64,000 nt of DNA, from the NCBI GenBank assembly GCA_020832235.1, contig JAFIEZ010000008.1, positions 222,420-286,419 of the forward strand, read 5' to 3'. Every line of letters starts with the position of its first letter. Position 1 is the first letter of the stretch. Source of the stretch: Bacteroidota bacterium (GTDB lineage: Bacteria > Bacteroidota > Rhodothermia > Balneolales > HLUCCA01). Positions 30,856-40,234 of this stretch are shown one piece after another. The position numbers were made by a program, and so were the translations under genes. The notes below the pieces were generated by a model. The model ran no database searches. It saw only the letters and a list, made by a program, of their open reading frames with translations, and was not told where the DNA came from.

Positions 30856-31250
30856 ATCAGTACCTTCTCGATACGAATGTTTGCATCTATTTCATAAAAG
30901 GTCTTCATGATTTGAAAACCAAATTTGCTGAGGTTGGACCCGAAAATTGCTTTATCTCTGAAATCACTTTAGCTGAATTGAAATTTGGCGTGGAAAAGAG
31001 TCAAGCCAAAACCAAAAATAGCAAAGCTCTGGAAATTTTCTTGTCTGGTATTCAAGTGATTCCCATTCTCCCCGCGTTAGATATTTATGCTTCTGAAAAG
31101 GCTCGGCTTCAAAAAGTTGGACAAATTATTGATGACTTCGATCTATTGATAGGAGCGAGTGCCGTAGCTTTTGACTTAGTGATGGTCACCAATAACTACA
31201 AGCATTTTAATAGAATAAAAGGTATTAGCGTAGAAGATTGGACTAAATAA
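30852..31250 (+). CDS. vapC: PIN-domain toxin, VapC type
   Basis: The 132-residue PIN ribonuclease shows the acidic active-site residues: Asp in YLLDTNV (near 7), Glu in SEITLAELKFG (near 42), and Asp in DDFDLLIGASA and MVTNNYKHF. It begins with TTG overlapping the stop of the antitoxin gene, so the two are translationally coupled. VapC toxins cleave tRNA or rRNA. The target here is unknown. Confidence 0.88.
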   Translation: MNQYLLDTNVCIYFIKGLHDLKTKFAEVGPENCFISEITLAELKFGVEKSQAKTKNSKALEIFLSGIQVIPILPALDIYASEKARLQKVGQIIDDFDLLIGASAVAFDLVMVTNNYKHFNRIKGISVEDWTK

Positions 31251-31272
31251 GATATAAATCAGGGAACCAAAT

Positions 31273-32826
31273 CTACGCGTACCCGATCCACACAGCCACA
31301 ACCAGCGCTGCGGCCGACAGTGCCAATAATTTTAGCACAAGGGGACCAATAAAGCGCAGCCAGCGCGAATACGGGATGCCGGCAAGTCCCAAAATACCCA
31401 TCAATACCGGATTCGTAGGCACAATCATATTCATCAGTCCGTCGCCAAACTGAAACGCCAGCACCGCAACCTGCCGAGAAACTCCCACCAGATCGCCGAT
31501 AGGAGCCATCAATGGCATCGCCACAAAAGCCTGACCACTTCCCGAAGGAATGAAAAAATTGAGTCCACTCTGAATGAACAGCATCCCAACTGCAGCCAGT
31601 TCAGCTCCCATCATCGCCAAAGGCGTTGCAAGGGCATGCACCACGGTATGCAATACCACGCCATCCTCCATGAGCAGGGCAATAGACCGGGCGAAACCAA
31701 TCAACAAAGCCGTTGAAGTAAGCTCCGCAGCTCCCCGTGCAAAGGTCTCGGCGGTCATATTCACCCCCATGCGCGAAATGAGTCCGGTAACAATAGCAAG
31801 AATCAGAAACAACGCGCCCAGCTCCACCAAATACCAGCCCTGCGCGGCAATGCCCCAGATCAAAATAGCCAAGGCCAAAAGCGTTGCGCCGAGAACAGCC
31901 TTGCGAGAGCCGGTCATTTCGGGATAAGCGGCCGCTGCAGCTGTTAACGTTGGAGCAGCATCCGGTGTTTCGATAGCCTGGTTTTCAGCAACGTTTTCGG
32001 AGGATGCCGACGTAGTTGCAGGAGATGCAGACAACGACGCAGATGAAGCACCGGCGTTCTCGTTGGACATCGATTTGCCCGTACGGTCTCCAGTTGAATT
32101 GGCAACAGGCTCCGCCAACGCCACGGGCGATTCACCCACTCCCGCCATCAGACTCGCCGACGGATCGGCCTGAATGCGTCGCACATACCCCCACACATGA
32201 TGAAATCCAACCGCTACAAACGGCACCACCAACGCCAACCGATACTCAAAACCCGATAAAGGCGGCAACCCCGCCACATTCTGCGCCACCACCAGCGTAA
32301 AGGGATTCATAAATGCAATGCCATAGCCAATGCCGTAACCCACCACCAGCGTACCAATAGCCGCAATGGCATCCAGGCGCATCGCCACGCAAAGTCCCAC
32401 CAGAATGATAGCAAAAGGAATGTACTCCTCAGCCACCCCAATCGTTGCCGAAGCCAGGGCAAAGGTCAGCAGCATGGAAAACAGCAACCATTTCGGCCGG
32501 TCACCAAAACGTTGCAGCAGCGATCCCAGCCAGGCGTCAATGGCGCCCGTCTCCCGAATCACTTTAATCGACCCGCCGATAATCAGCACGAAAAAAATAA
32601 TGCCCTGCGCATCGGCCAGCGCACGCGGCACCACCGTAAACAGGGAAACAGGATGCAGATAGTCCTTGGCTTCCACCTGTGTGTAGGTGCCGGGCACAAC
32701 CACGGTCTGACCCGCCTCATTCGGCTGCATTTCAAACGTGCCGGAAGGAACCACCCAAGTGAGGACGAGGGCAAAAGTCATCAGTGCAAACATGAGGACC
32801 AGGTTATGAGGCATTTTGAACTTCAT
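31273..32826 (-). CDS. YfcC-family permease with a low-complexity insertion
   Basis: The 517-residue membrane protein has about 12 transmembrane helices of the YfcC/DcuC-like superfamily, whose members move dicarboxylates, basic amino acids or peptides. Typical segments include LTWVVPSGTFE at the N-terminus and FIPSGSGQAFVAMPLMAPIGD near the second re-entrant region. About 80 residues (220-302), rich in Ala, Ser, Asn and Glu, are inserted in the central cytoplasmic loop and look disordered. Removing them gives an ordinary family length. The substrate is uncertain. Confidence 0.82.
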   Translation of the reverse strand: MKFKMPHNLVLMFALMTFALVLTWVVPSGTFEMQPNEAGQTVVVPGTYTQVEAKDYLHPVSLFTVVPRALADAQGIIFFVLIIGGSIKVIRETGAIDAWLGSLLQRFGDRPKWLLFSMLLTFALASATIGVAEEYIPFAIILVGLCVAMRLDAIAAIGTLVVGYGIGYGIAFMNPFTLVVAQNVAGLPPLSGFEYRLALVVPFVAVGFHHVWGYVRRIQADPSASLMAGVGESPVALAEPVANSTGDRTGKSMSNENAGASSASLSASPATTSASSENVAENQAIETPDAAPTLTAAAAAYPEMTGSRKAVLGATLLALAILIWGIAAQGWYLVELGALFLILAIVTGLISRMGVNMTAETFARGAAELTSTALLIGFARSIALLMEDGVVLHTVVHALATPLAMMGAELAAVGMLFIQSGLNFFIPSGSGQAFVAMPLMAPIGDLVGVSRQVAVLAFQFGDGLMNMIVPTNPVLMGILGLAGIPYSRWLRFIGPLVLKLLALSAAALVVAVWIGYA

Positions 32827-33020
32827 AAGCGACGCATACAGTTAGATTATAGGTTGGGACAGGACGTTAAAGCCGTAAATAGAATTAGGTAAAGGCCGTA
32901 AACAGCCCGAATGCATACACGGAAATCAGGTGCGATATCGTGCCACGCGCTGAAACACAAATGGCGCCACGTGCTTGCACGGAAACGCTATGACCATCAA
33001 GCCCACGAGCCACCGCACAG

Positions 33021-33476
33021 CTACTGCCCGCGCCAGCGGTTCATACGTTCGGTAACGGTTTCTCCAAGTCGGCGAAACGTTGGACCATCAAAATAACGAC
33101 TATCCCGAAACAAGACCTCCCCATCCGGCGACAAAAATATCAACGTCGGATACGTGCGCACATCAAACTCCGTCGCCGCAGCCAATCCATATGCCGGATC
33201 TTCCGCATTAATACTCAAATTGATAAAACCACTATTGAAATACGCCACCACATCCGCATCGCGGTAGGTTCCGCCCATCATCGACCGGCAGGTCATACAC
33301 CAATTGGTATAAAAACTGATAAACACGGGTTTATCGCGCTCCCCGGCATAATCCAGCGCCTCTTCAATCGTCATATTTGCAAAAACAATGGCATTCGCGC
33401 CCGTCACAAAACGAAAGGTGTACCAGCCAAAGGCCATAAAGGCAACCAAAACTACCAGCCAGAATCGTTTACTCAT
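33021..33476 (-). CDS. Membrane-anchored thioredoxin-fold protein
   Basis: This 151-residue protein has an N-terminal hydrophobic helix (about 5-22) and a periplasmic thioredoxin fold. The active site is WCMTC near residue 58-62, followed by the cis-proline region TYPTLIFL. It resembles DsbD-gamma or thioredoxin_7 domains that reduce periplasmic disulfides. The start codon touches the stop codon of ribBA with no gap, so the two are cotranscribed although functionally unrelated. Confidence 0.88.
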   Translation of the reverse strand: MSKRFWLVVLVAFMAFGWYTFRFVTGANAIVFANMTIEEALDYAGERDKPVFISFYTNWCMTCRSMMGGTYRDADVVAYFNSGFINLSINAEDPAYGLAAATEFDVRTYPTLIFLSPDGEVLFRDSRYFDGPTFRRLGETVTERMNRWRGQ

Positions 33477-34724
33477 TTACTTGCGGATGTCGTTCAAAAA
33501 ATCGCCACTGTGCGGATCCAGCCGAAGCTCGTGACCCATTTTATCACGCTTGGTTTTCATATAATCCATATTTTCGGGATAGGTAGGCACCTCAATAGGC
33601 ACCCGCTCCACCATCTCCAGTCCATAGCCCTGAAGTCCTACTCGCTTAGCCGGATTATTCGTCATCAGGCGCATCTTCGTAATACCCAGCGACCTCAAAA
33701 TCTGCGCGCCAACGCCATAATCCCGTAAATCGGCCTTGAAACCCAGCGCCACATTCGCCTCGATGGTATCCATGCCCTGCTCCTGCAGCTTATACGCCCG
33801 GAGCTTGTTGATCAGTCCAATGCCACGACCTTCCTGATTCATATACAGCACCACACCCTTGCCCTCACGCTCCACCTGCAGCAGGGCCGCATGCAGCTGC
33901 TCCCCGCAATCACAGCGTTTCGATCCGAAAATGTCCCCCGTAACACACAAACTGTGCACCCGCACCAAAACAGGCTCGTCAGGCTCCCAGGTACCTTTAA
34001 CCAGCGCCAGATGATTTCCACCACTTAAAAGCTCTTCAAAAGCATGAATCTGAAAATCACCATACACGGTCGGGAGCTTCACATTCACCGCTTCCTTCAC
34101 CAGCGACTCCTTCTGCATGCGGTAGGCGATGAGGTCTTTGATGGTGATTAATTTCATATCAAAGCGTCTGGCCACGTTAACCAGATCCGGCAGACGAGCC
34201 ATACTGCCATCGTCATTCATGATTTCACAAATCACCCCGGCAGGCTGCAGACCGGAAAGACGGGCCAGGTCGATGGAAGCCTCGGTATGACCGGCGCGTC
34301 GCAGCACACCACCCTGCACACCAATCAAGGGGAAAATATGTCCGGGCCGGCGAAAATCGTCGGCTCTCGACTTCGAGTTGATCAGCGCTTTGATGGTATT
34401 TGCCCGGTCGGAGGCGCTGATCCCTGTTGTGGTACCCTCCCGCGCATCCACCGACACGGTAAACGCCGTTTCCATGGCATCGGTATTATGCTCAACCATA
34501 CGGTCAAGCTTCAGATCATAAGCCCGCTCACGCGTTATCGGCACGCAGATGAGTCCGCGACCGTGCGTTGCCATCAGGTTCACCGCCGCCGGCGTCACCA
34601 GCTCGGCCGCCATCACAAAATCCCCCTCGTTTTCACGATCCTCATCGTCAACTACAATGATAATCTTGCCGTTTCGGATGTCTTCCAGAGCCGATTCTAT
34701 CGTATTGAATTCAATTTTTTCCAT
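33477..34724 (-). CDS. ribBA: Bifunctional riboflavin enzyme: DHBP synthase / GTP cyclohydrolase II
   Basis: The 415-residue fusion supplies both precursors of riboflavin. The N-domain (about 1-205) is 3,4-dihydroxy-2-butanone-4-phosphate synthase, with the acidic metal loop [11 protein letters not shown] and the active-site HTEASID. The C-domain (about 210-400) is GTP cyclohydrolase II, with zinc ligands in [14 protein letters not shown] and the catalytic Tyr/Arg region. No FMN riboswitch was recognised upstream. The thioredoxin gene follows without a gap. An 18-bp stretch of this gene equals the core of the repeat array at 29656. Confidence 0.96.
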   Translation of the reverse strand: MEKIEFNTIESALEDIRNGKIIIVVDDEDRENEGDFVMAAELVTPAAVNLMATHGRGLICVPITRERAYDLKLDRMVEHNTDAMETAFTVSVDAREGTTTGISASDRANTIKALINSKSRADDFRRPGHIFPLIGVQGGVLRRAGHTEASIDLARLSGLQPAGVICEIMNDDGSMARLPDLVNVARRFDMKLITIKDLIAYRMQKESLVKEAVNVKLPTVYGDFQIHAFEELLSGGNHLALVKGTWEPDEPVLVRVHSLCVTGDIFGSKRCDCGEQLHAALLQVEREGKGVVLYMNQEGRGIGLINKLRAYKLQEQGMDTIEANVALGFKADLRDYGVGAQILRSLGITKMRLMTNNPAKRVGLQGYGLEMVERVPIEVPTYPENMDYMKTKRDKMGHELRLDPHSGDFLNDIRK

Positions 34725-34923
34725 GTTACAGGAAGTCGGGGGATTTTTATAATAATGGATGTGCCGTGGAAACCGAAACTACCAATGTGCAACCATCGCC
34801 GCACAAAAAACAGATGCCACAGATGAAAAACACGGCGATTACACCTGTATGCCGATGCCGTCTGCCTCCGGCAAACCGGTTAACTATCTGCCAAAAACAG
34901 ACCGCAGGGCCGAACCGTTCAGC

Positions 34924-35232
34924 TTACGCCAGCTTCTCTGGATTTACATCCACCACAGCCGACTTCAGCAAGCGAACCTTCACATCTTTGTCCACCTCCA
35001 TCATCACAGAGCCTTCCTCAATGCTGAGCACCGTGCCCACCAGTCCGCCGGAAGTAACCACTTTATCGCCTTTTTTCAGCTCGGTTACTTTTTTCTGAAT
35101 TTCCTTCTGACGCTTCGACTGCGGACGAATAATGAAAAGATAAAATACCAGGAACAGGGCTACCAGGAAGAAAAGGCTTTCAAAACCGCCGCCTTGCTCA
35201 GGATTGCCCATAAAAAAGAATAAGAATGTCAT
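34924..35232 (-). CDS. yajC: Preprotein translocase subunit YajC
   Basis: The 102-residue protein has one transmembrane helix (about 18-37, LFFLVALFLVFYLFIIRPQ), followed by the family signature RPQSKRQKE and a cytoplasmic SH3-like domain (KGDKVVTSGGLVGTV). It is an accessory of the SecDF-YajC complex in protein export. secD and secF are not in the window. The 199 bp to ribBA contain nothing recognised. Confidence 0.95.
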   Translation of the reverse strand: MTFLFFFMGNPEQGGGFESLFFLVALFLVFYLFIIRPQSKRQKEIQKKVTELKKGDKVVTSGGLVGTVLSIEEGSVMMEVDKDVKVRLLKSAVVDVNPEKLA

Positions 35233-35429
35233 GATGTTGATAAGGTTAAAATCAGATTTTGTTTAGATGTGGCAAAGATACAGCTTTTTGTCAATTTCTG
35301 TGGAGACAACCAATCTAATACCTAAATCCATACTTCAAAACAATAGATCGTCTTCTTTCCATGCCAAAATCGGCAAATCACGCTGGCACCTACTCCGCTT
35401 GAAAACGCCGGCAAAGTCCTGCCGCAAAG

Positions 35430-36884
35430 CTACATCCTCGTTCGCAAGAAAAGATAAATCAACACCGAGAGCACCGCAGACAGGATGTAAGCCCCCACAT
35501 AACCCGCAAAAACAAACAAGGTCGACATCATCACCGGTCCCAGCGTTTGTCCGGCCCGCAGCACCATCCCATTCACCGAAAGCACCCCGCCGCGCTGCTC
35601 TGGCCGCACCGCATTGGCAATAAGGGTCTGAATATTCGGATTATTAATGCCAATGGCGAAACCAAACAGAATACACGGAATCATAATCAGCCACTCATTG
35701 GGCATCATCGGAATCATGAGCAAACTGGCCGCCACCATCAAATACGAAATAAGCAAGAGCTCCAGCGTCTTGAAAAACATCGAAAGGTAGCCCAGCAGTA
35801 CTCCCGAAATCAGATTTCCCAGCGACATACTCGCAATAATGAGTCCAATCACCAGCGCACTCGAGCTGAAATAATGCTCCAGATAAAACGGCATAAACGT
35901 GAGGATGGGACCGTAAATCAGCATAAACGTTGAAGTACTCAGCAGGAACATGATGCGGATTTTTCGCGAGCTGAGCGTACGATGAACGCTTTTCAGGTAG
36001 GTAGGCACGTGGATGTTCCTGCGGGGAGGAGGGAGTTTCAGCTTGAAAAGCACCAGCAGCGCCGTAGGCACAGCCAGAATGGGCAGCAGAAACGGATACC
36101 GCCAGCCGATGATGCTCAAGGCACCCCCAATAGCGGGATAAACCGCAGCCCCAAAACTCACCACACCGGAGTTGTAACCCAAAGCTGCCGTTCGATCATT
36201 ACCATGAAACACATCACTGATGATGGTCACGTTCATCGCTCCCAGCGAAGCTGCGCCAATCCCCTGCAGAAAACGCAGGATGAGCAACGTTTTAAAATCC
36301 GGCGCGAAAAAACAGGCCGTTCCGGCAACGGCAAAAAGCAGCAGGATGGGGATAAGCACGCGTTTCCGACCGTACAAATCGCCCAAAACCCCGAAAATAG
36401 GTGTGAGGAAGACGCCCGGCAGCGTGAAAATGATAATCAGCAACGAAGCCTGATCGGGCGTTACACCAAATTGATCGCTGATCATGGGCAGGATGGGGGT
36501 CACACTGGCCACACCCATAATTCCCGTGAGCGTTACCCCGAAAACGATGTGCAAAGAAGGACTTTTCAGCACCCCCATACGCGGGGATTCGCGTTGTTTC
36601 GGCTGACCTGAACCCGCGTGTGTGCGTGAGCTGCCCCCTTGGTGGGATGCCAAATTCTGATGAAAACCCGATCCCGCGTGCGTACGTGAGCCGACTGCCA
36701 GAACATTGTCCCGCGCTGCAGCATTGTCCGAACGATTGATGGACCCCTTACTTTCTGCGCCGGAAACGCCCACAGGGGAGTCCCCCTGGTCCGAGACCTT
36801 ATCGGAATCCCTGCTGCTTCCACCCGAAACATCAGGCTTGTCCGGCCGACCGGAATCACGCGTAGAATGAGAATTTTCCTGCAT
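35430..36884 (-). CDS. MFS transporter with long disordered N-terminal extension
   Basis: Residues about 110-484 form a 12-helix major facilitator of the DHA1 drug-efflux type (DLYGRKRVLIPI is the loop 2-3 motif). The first 103 residues are hydrophilic, rich in Ser, Asp and Gly, and contain two copies of SRTHAGSG about 28 residues apart. An internal ATG at residue 104 (MGVLKSPSLH) would give a normal-sized transporter, so the extension may be either translated or an artefact of an upstream ATG. Substrates are unknown. Confidence 0.82.
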   Translation of the reverse strand: MQENSHSTRDSGRPDKPDVSGGSSRDSDKVSDQGDSPVGVSGAESKGSINRSDNAAARDNVLAVGSRTHAGSGFHQNLASHQGGSSRTHAGSGQPKQRESPRMGVLKSPSLHIVFGVTLTGIMGVASVTPILPMISDQFGVTPDQASLLIIIFTLPGVFLTPIFGVLGDLYGRKRVLIPILLLFAVAGTACFFAPDFKTLLILRFLQGIGAASLGAMNVTIISDVFHGNDRTAALGYNSGVVSFGAAVYPAIGGALSIIGWRYPFLLPILAVPTALLVLFKLKLPPPRRNIHVPTYLKSVHRTLSSRKIRIMFLLSTSTFMLIYGPILTFMPFYLEHYFSSSALVIGLIIASMSLGNLISGVLLGYLSMFFKTLELLLISYLMVAASLLMIPMMPNEWLIMIPCILFGFAIGINNPNIQTLIANAVRPEQRGGVLSVNGMVLRAGQTLGPVMMSTLFVFAGYVGAYILSAVLSVLIYLFLRTRM

Positions 36885-37014
36885 CCGCTAAATGTACACA
36901 AAATAGCACCTATTCGACATCCATTTACCCCACAGAAAATGTCAGGTTACGCAAAAATTACAGCGAGGGATTCGAACGCTGCAGGCAGGAGGGAGGCTTA
37001 TGATGGTCTACCAA

Positions 37015-37054
37015 AACAAAAAAAGCCCTGTAAACGGTTAATTTACAGGGCTTT
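37015..37054 (-). terminator. Intrinsic terminator of tRNA-Val
   Basis: A perfect 13-bp inverted repeat, AAAGCCCTGTAAA (37022-37034) with its complement at 37042-37054 around a 7-nt loop, ends in a T-rich run on the minus strand (A-run 37014-37024 on plus). It follows the tRNA by 9 bp. Confidence 0.9.
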
Positions 37055-37062
37055 AAACGGTG

Positions 37063-37137
37063 TGGGCGCTAAGGGACTCGAACCCCTGACCCCCTGCTTG
37101 TAAGGCAGGTGCTCTAAACCAACTGAGCTAAGCGCCC
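37063..37137 (-). tRNA. tRNA-Val (anticodon UAC)
   Basis: The minus strand folds into a full cloverleaf: acceptor GGGCGCT with AGCGCCC and discriminator A, D arm GCTC...GAGC, anticodon stem CCTGC/GCAGG with loop CTTACAA, and T loop TTCGAGT. The anticodon TAC lies at 37100-37102. The 3' CCA is not encoded. Confidence 0.96.
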
Positions 37138-37230
37138 GTTTTGTTCAAGGCCTCAAATATACGAAGCCTGAATATCACAAAGCAAGAGAAAAAAAAGAAG
37201 TGCTAAAAAAAGGTTGTTCGAGAGGCCGGC

Positions 37231-37602
37231 TTACTCGCCGAAAATACCTTCAATTTGTTTTTGCAGCCTGTCCGACTCAATAGGTTTGATGATATACCCT
37301 GCCGGACCGGTTTTACTGGCACGTTCGCGTGTATTCGGATCAGAGTTTCCGGTTATATAAATCACCGGAATCGTCGTGTGTTTGTTGATTTCGGTCATGG
37401 TTTCAATACCATCCAGCTCTCCGTTAATTTTGATATCCATCAAAATTAAATCAACATCCCCTTGTTTAACCCGCTCAATAGCCGCCAGACCGTTCGAGAC
37501 CTTACCCACAACCATATAGCCCAGTTTCTTTACCTGCTTTTCAATAAGCATTGCAATAATAAACTCGTCTTCTACAATCAAAATATTTTTCATAAATCTC
37601 AA
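37231..37602 (-). CDS. Single-domain response regulator (CheY-like)
   Basis: The 123 residues form one receiver domain: acidic pair EDE near 9-11, phospho-acceptor Asp in ILMDIKING near 56, Thr in YITGNSD and Lys in YIIKPIE. There is no output domain. It lies 206 bp downstream of a PAS/histidine kinase gene on the same strand, the likely phosphodonor. Confidence 0.93.
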   Translation of the reverse strand: MRFMKNILIVEDEFIIAMLIEKQVKKLGYMVVGKVSNGLAAIERVKQGDVDLILMDIKINGELDGIETMTEINKHTTIPVIYITGNSDPNTRERASKTGPAGYIIKPIESDRLQKQIEGIFGE

Positions 37603-37758
37603 ATCTCAGAGGGCTTGTAATCCGTATACAAAGTGGCTTTGAGCTCGTAATAATGCTTACACACAGCCTGATTCAGATACCTTTCCAGCATACTTCAATA
37701 TACGTCACATACTTGCGATAAAACAATCAGTTAATGCGCATGATTGATAGGAAATGTA

Positions 37759-37836
37759 GCAGGCCAGTATTCGTGAGGCAGACTGATATTAAAAATTGCA
37801 GGCTAATATTAACGAGGCAGACCGATATAAAAAGTT
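37759..37836. repeat. 39-bp tandem duplication of a histidine kinase 3' end
   Basis: Unit 37798-37836 encodes the last residues of the kinase (FYIGLPR on the minus strand) plus a few bases past the stop. Unit 37759-37797 repeats it directly downstream with about eight substitutions. It is arranged like the duplications at 16878 and 47221. Confidence 0.8.
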
Positions 37837-39128
37837 GCGCCCATGCCGGGCTTGGATGATATCTTTACCGTGCCCCCATGTCGATTTATAATACGACGCA
37901 CAACGGCCAGACCAATGCCAAAACCCGGATATTCATCATCCTGCACCAAACGCCTGAATGGTCGGAATAAATCTTTGGACTGGTCCATATGAATTCCAAT
38001 TCCATTGTCTTTTATATAAAACTCCAGGCGGTCTTCAAATGGTGTGCAACCCACTTCAATCTTAGGATGGGGAACTTTCGAAGAAAACTTAATCGCATTA
38101 GACAGTAGATTATCGAACATAATTTTAAATAATCGCTTATCTGCATATGCGTATATATCACTATCCAGATCTACATGGATATTTCCATTGTTCATATTCG
38201 CCACTGCTTCACGAACCAGCTCAGACATATCCACATGCTCCATTTCCAGTCCGGACTGTGTTACCTTCGACAATCGTAACAAATCATCAATCAGCTGAGC
38301 CATTTTGTCGGCTGCATTCCGCACTCTTTTAAGGTATAAATTGGATGACTCGCTCAAGCTATTGGCGGTATCATGATGAATAGCTTCCGAAAACGACTGA
38401 ACCGCTCGAACCGGAGCCTTAAGATCATGAGAAACACTGTACGTAAAGGCTTCCAACTCCTCGTTGGTGATTTCCAAATCCCTCGTACGTAAAGCCACTT
38501 CCCGTTCCAGATGTTCCGTTAGCTTTCTTACCTGCTCCTTATTAATCAGTTCAGCAGTTACATCCCGAAACTGAAATAAAAACGCGCTGGAATGATAGAA
38601 CTCCATACGCCTGTACGTTAACTCAAGGGTAATCTGACTCCCGTTCTTCTTACGAAACTCAATAATTTCAGGAATCTGACTGTCTGAGTGCTTCAGATAC
38701 GTTTGCAGCATATCCAACTCAGAAGGTAATATCAAATCGGTCAGCTTAAGCCGCGACAATTCCGCAGCACTATACCCGAGCATACCTCCGAAATTCAGGT
38801 TATGCGCAACGATATGCAGAGATTCCCTTTGCACAACAGCCGTTGGATTGGGATTATTTAAAAAAAGCTCCTCATAATGCTGCTCGGTGACCCTCAACTC
38901 CTCAGCATGCTTCAAAATGGACTGCTTATACAGATTCACCAGCAGATACAAAGGAATGGCCGTCACAACTACATAGACCCAGCCTTTGTAGGTTTGCATC
39001 GTAGTAAGCAGCTCCGGATTATCAGTAAGTCCGGCAACCCAGTTATCAGAAAAAAGAATCCAGACTACCCCGGCAATCAGGTACAAAAGCGCGATAGAGG
39101 CCGGATTAATAAGCTTATTGAAAGACAT
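37809..39128 (-). CDS. Membrane histidine kinase with one PAS domain
   Basis: The 439 residues comprise two transmembrane helices (about 12-30 and 47-65), a PAS domain (about 80-195), a HisKA domain with the phospho-acceptor in YSVSHDLKAPVRAV, and a HATPase domain with DNLLSNAIKFS, DNGIGIH and GFGIGLAVVRRI. The architecture resembles cyanobacterial phytochrome-like kinases without the chromophore domain. Its probable partner is the CheY-like protein downstream. The 3' end is duplicated past the stop. Confidence 0.93.
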   Translation of the reverse strand: MSFNKLINPASIALLYLIAGVVWILFSDNWVAGLTDNPELLTTMQTYKGWVYVVVTAIPLYLLVNLYKQSILKHAEELRVTEQHYEELFLNNPNPTAVVQRESLHIVAHNLNFGGMLGYSAAELSRLKLTDLILPSELDMLQTYLKHSDSQIPEIIEFRKKNGSQITLELTYRRMEFYHSSAFLFQFRDVTAELINKEQVRKLTEHLEREVALRTRDLEITNEELEAFTYSVSHDLKAPVRAVQSFSEAIHHDTANSLSESSNLYLKRVRNAADKMAQLIDDLLRLSKVTQSGLEMEHVDMSELVREAVANMNNGNIHVDLDSDIYAYADKRLFKIMFDNLLSNAIKFSSKVPHPKIEVGCTPFEDRLEFYIKDNGIGIHMDQSKDLFRPFRRLVQDDEYPGFGIGLAVVRRIINRHGGTVKISSKPGMGATFYIGLPR

Positions 39129-39324
39129 GAACTTGACGACTGAGCAAGAGTTTTAAACTCATGAAATTATATCGTTTCGCTGTACGGTTACTATACTTAA
39201 TATAGCATAATGCACGCAATTAACAAGAGATGCTCATTGCCAGCATGGCGACTGCGCCATGAATAGGCGGGGTGCCTGACGGACGGATTTCACGTGCTTA
39301 GGTGCCTGATGGCTATTTTTCTGA

Positions 39325-39464
39325 TGGATGTATATAGGCGGATGCCTATCTGAGGTTGCGTATATGAGGATGTAAATCGCTGGATTCAGATAAATGGATG
39401 CACATTGGAAAATGCAGATAGCTGGATGCGCATAGGAGAATGCACGTAGATGGATGTATATCAT
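39325..39464. repeat. Ten degenerate 14-bp tandem repeats
   Basis: Ten consecutive 14-base units, without gaps, resemble TGGATGYRYATAGN; the first is at 39325 and the last at 39451. Conserved positions are the G/A-ATG core and an AT step four bases later. They occupy most of the 443-bp gap between the histidine kinase start and tRNA-Lys. The reading frames that cross the array on the minus strand are products of the repeat. Confidence 0.85.
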
Positions 39465-39523
39465 TTGCGACACAAAAGCTGTCAAAAAATATCCAAGCTC
39501 CCGAAAACAAAACTTCAGCGCAT

Positions 39524-39557
39524 AAAAAAAGCCTTGACCGTTCCCGGATCAAGGCTT
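39524..39557 (-). terminator. Intrinsic terminator of tRNA-Lys
   Basis: AAGCCTTGA (39529-39537) and TCAAGGCTT (39549-39557) form a perfect 9-bp stem with an 11-nt loop. On the minus strand a run of seven T follows. It lies 14 bp beyond the tRNA. Confidence 0.9.
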
Positions 39558-39571
39558 AATGTATTTGGTTA

Positions 39572-39647
39572 TGGTGAAAGGGGTGGGGCTCGAACCCACG
39601 ACCTACGGCTTAAAAGGCCGCTGCTCTACCGACTGAGCTACCCTTTC
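39572..39647 (-). tRNA. tRNA-Lys (anticodon UUU)
   Basis: The minus strand gives acceptor GAAAGGG/CCCTTTC, D arm GCTC...GAGC, anticodon loop CTTTTAA with anticodon TTT, and T loop TTCGAGC. Unlike the tRNA-Val, the 3' CCA is encoded (39572-39574). Confidence 0.96.
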
Positions 39648-39773
39648 ATGGCAAATCAATTTCTCAACTTGCGAAGATTCGAAATATACGGAGGGATGCC
39701 CCTTTTACGCAAGAACTTTTTGAAAAAAGTGAGCAGGTATTTCGAATTATGAGAGCCTGTTTACCCCGCTAGC

Positions 39774-40166
39774 TCACAGTTTCTGTCGAATAGCCGCTGC
39801 GATAGCCTGCATCTCCTCAGCGGTAAACGACTCCTTCTTCCCCAGGCTGAAACCCTTGCGATCGGGATACATGGGAATGAGATGCACATGCGCGTGCGGT
39901 ACTTCAAGTCCCTCTACGATGATGCCGGTACGCACCGGACGAAACGCTGCATCCAGGGCGCGGGCAATGGGCTGGGCGAATTGCAGGAGTCCGCCAAGCA
40001 CGTCAGGGGGCAGATCGAAGATATAGTCCACCTCCAGTTTCGGCACCACCAGGGTATGTCCTTTTGCAGCCGGATTGATATCTAAAAATGCGTAATACTG
40101 ATCGTTTTCGGCGATTTTATAACTCGGGATGTCGCCGTTGATGATCTTCGTGAATATCGTTGCCAT
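39774..40166 (-). CDS. HIT family protein (Hint-like nucleotide hydrolase)
   Basis: The 130-residue HIT-fold protein has the histidine triad HAHVHLIPM near residues 91-99 and the N-terminal segment FTKIINGDIPSYKI. HIT hydrolases cleave nucleoside phosphoramidates or dinucleotides, and the physiological substrate is usually unclear. It lies 68 bp downstream of glmS on the same strand and may be cotranscribed. Confidence 0.93.
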   Translation of the reverse strand: MATIFTKIINGDIPSYKIAENDQYYAFLDINPAAKGHTLVVPKLEVDYIFDLPPDVLGGLLQFAQPIARALDAAFRPVRTGIIVEGLEVPHAHVHLIPMYPDRKGFSLGKKESFTAEEMQAIAAAIRQKL

Positions 40167-40234
40167 TGTGTCGTACGTTTGTTACTTTCGGAATTGAACA
40201 CACAAAATAGAAAGATTATGCTCACGCACAAAGG

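Noticed and set aside
34725-34923. FMN riboswitch upstream of ribBA
   Set aside because: The conserved RFN segments are not visible on the minus strand.
36867-37103. Plus-strand ORF of 78 codons
   Set aside because: It runs through the complement of tRNA-Val and its terminator; a known type of false gene.
39234-39552. Minus-strand ORFs rich in Ile, Tyr and His
   Set aside because: They are translations of the 14-bp repeat array.
39450-39752. Plus-strand ORF of 100 codons
   Set aside because: It crosses the complement of tRNA-Lys and its terminator; the peptide (GGARTHDLRLKRP) is the classic tRNA shadow.
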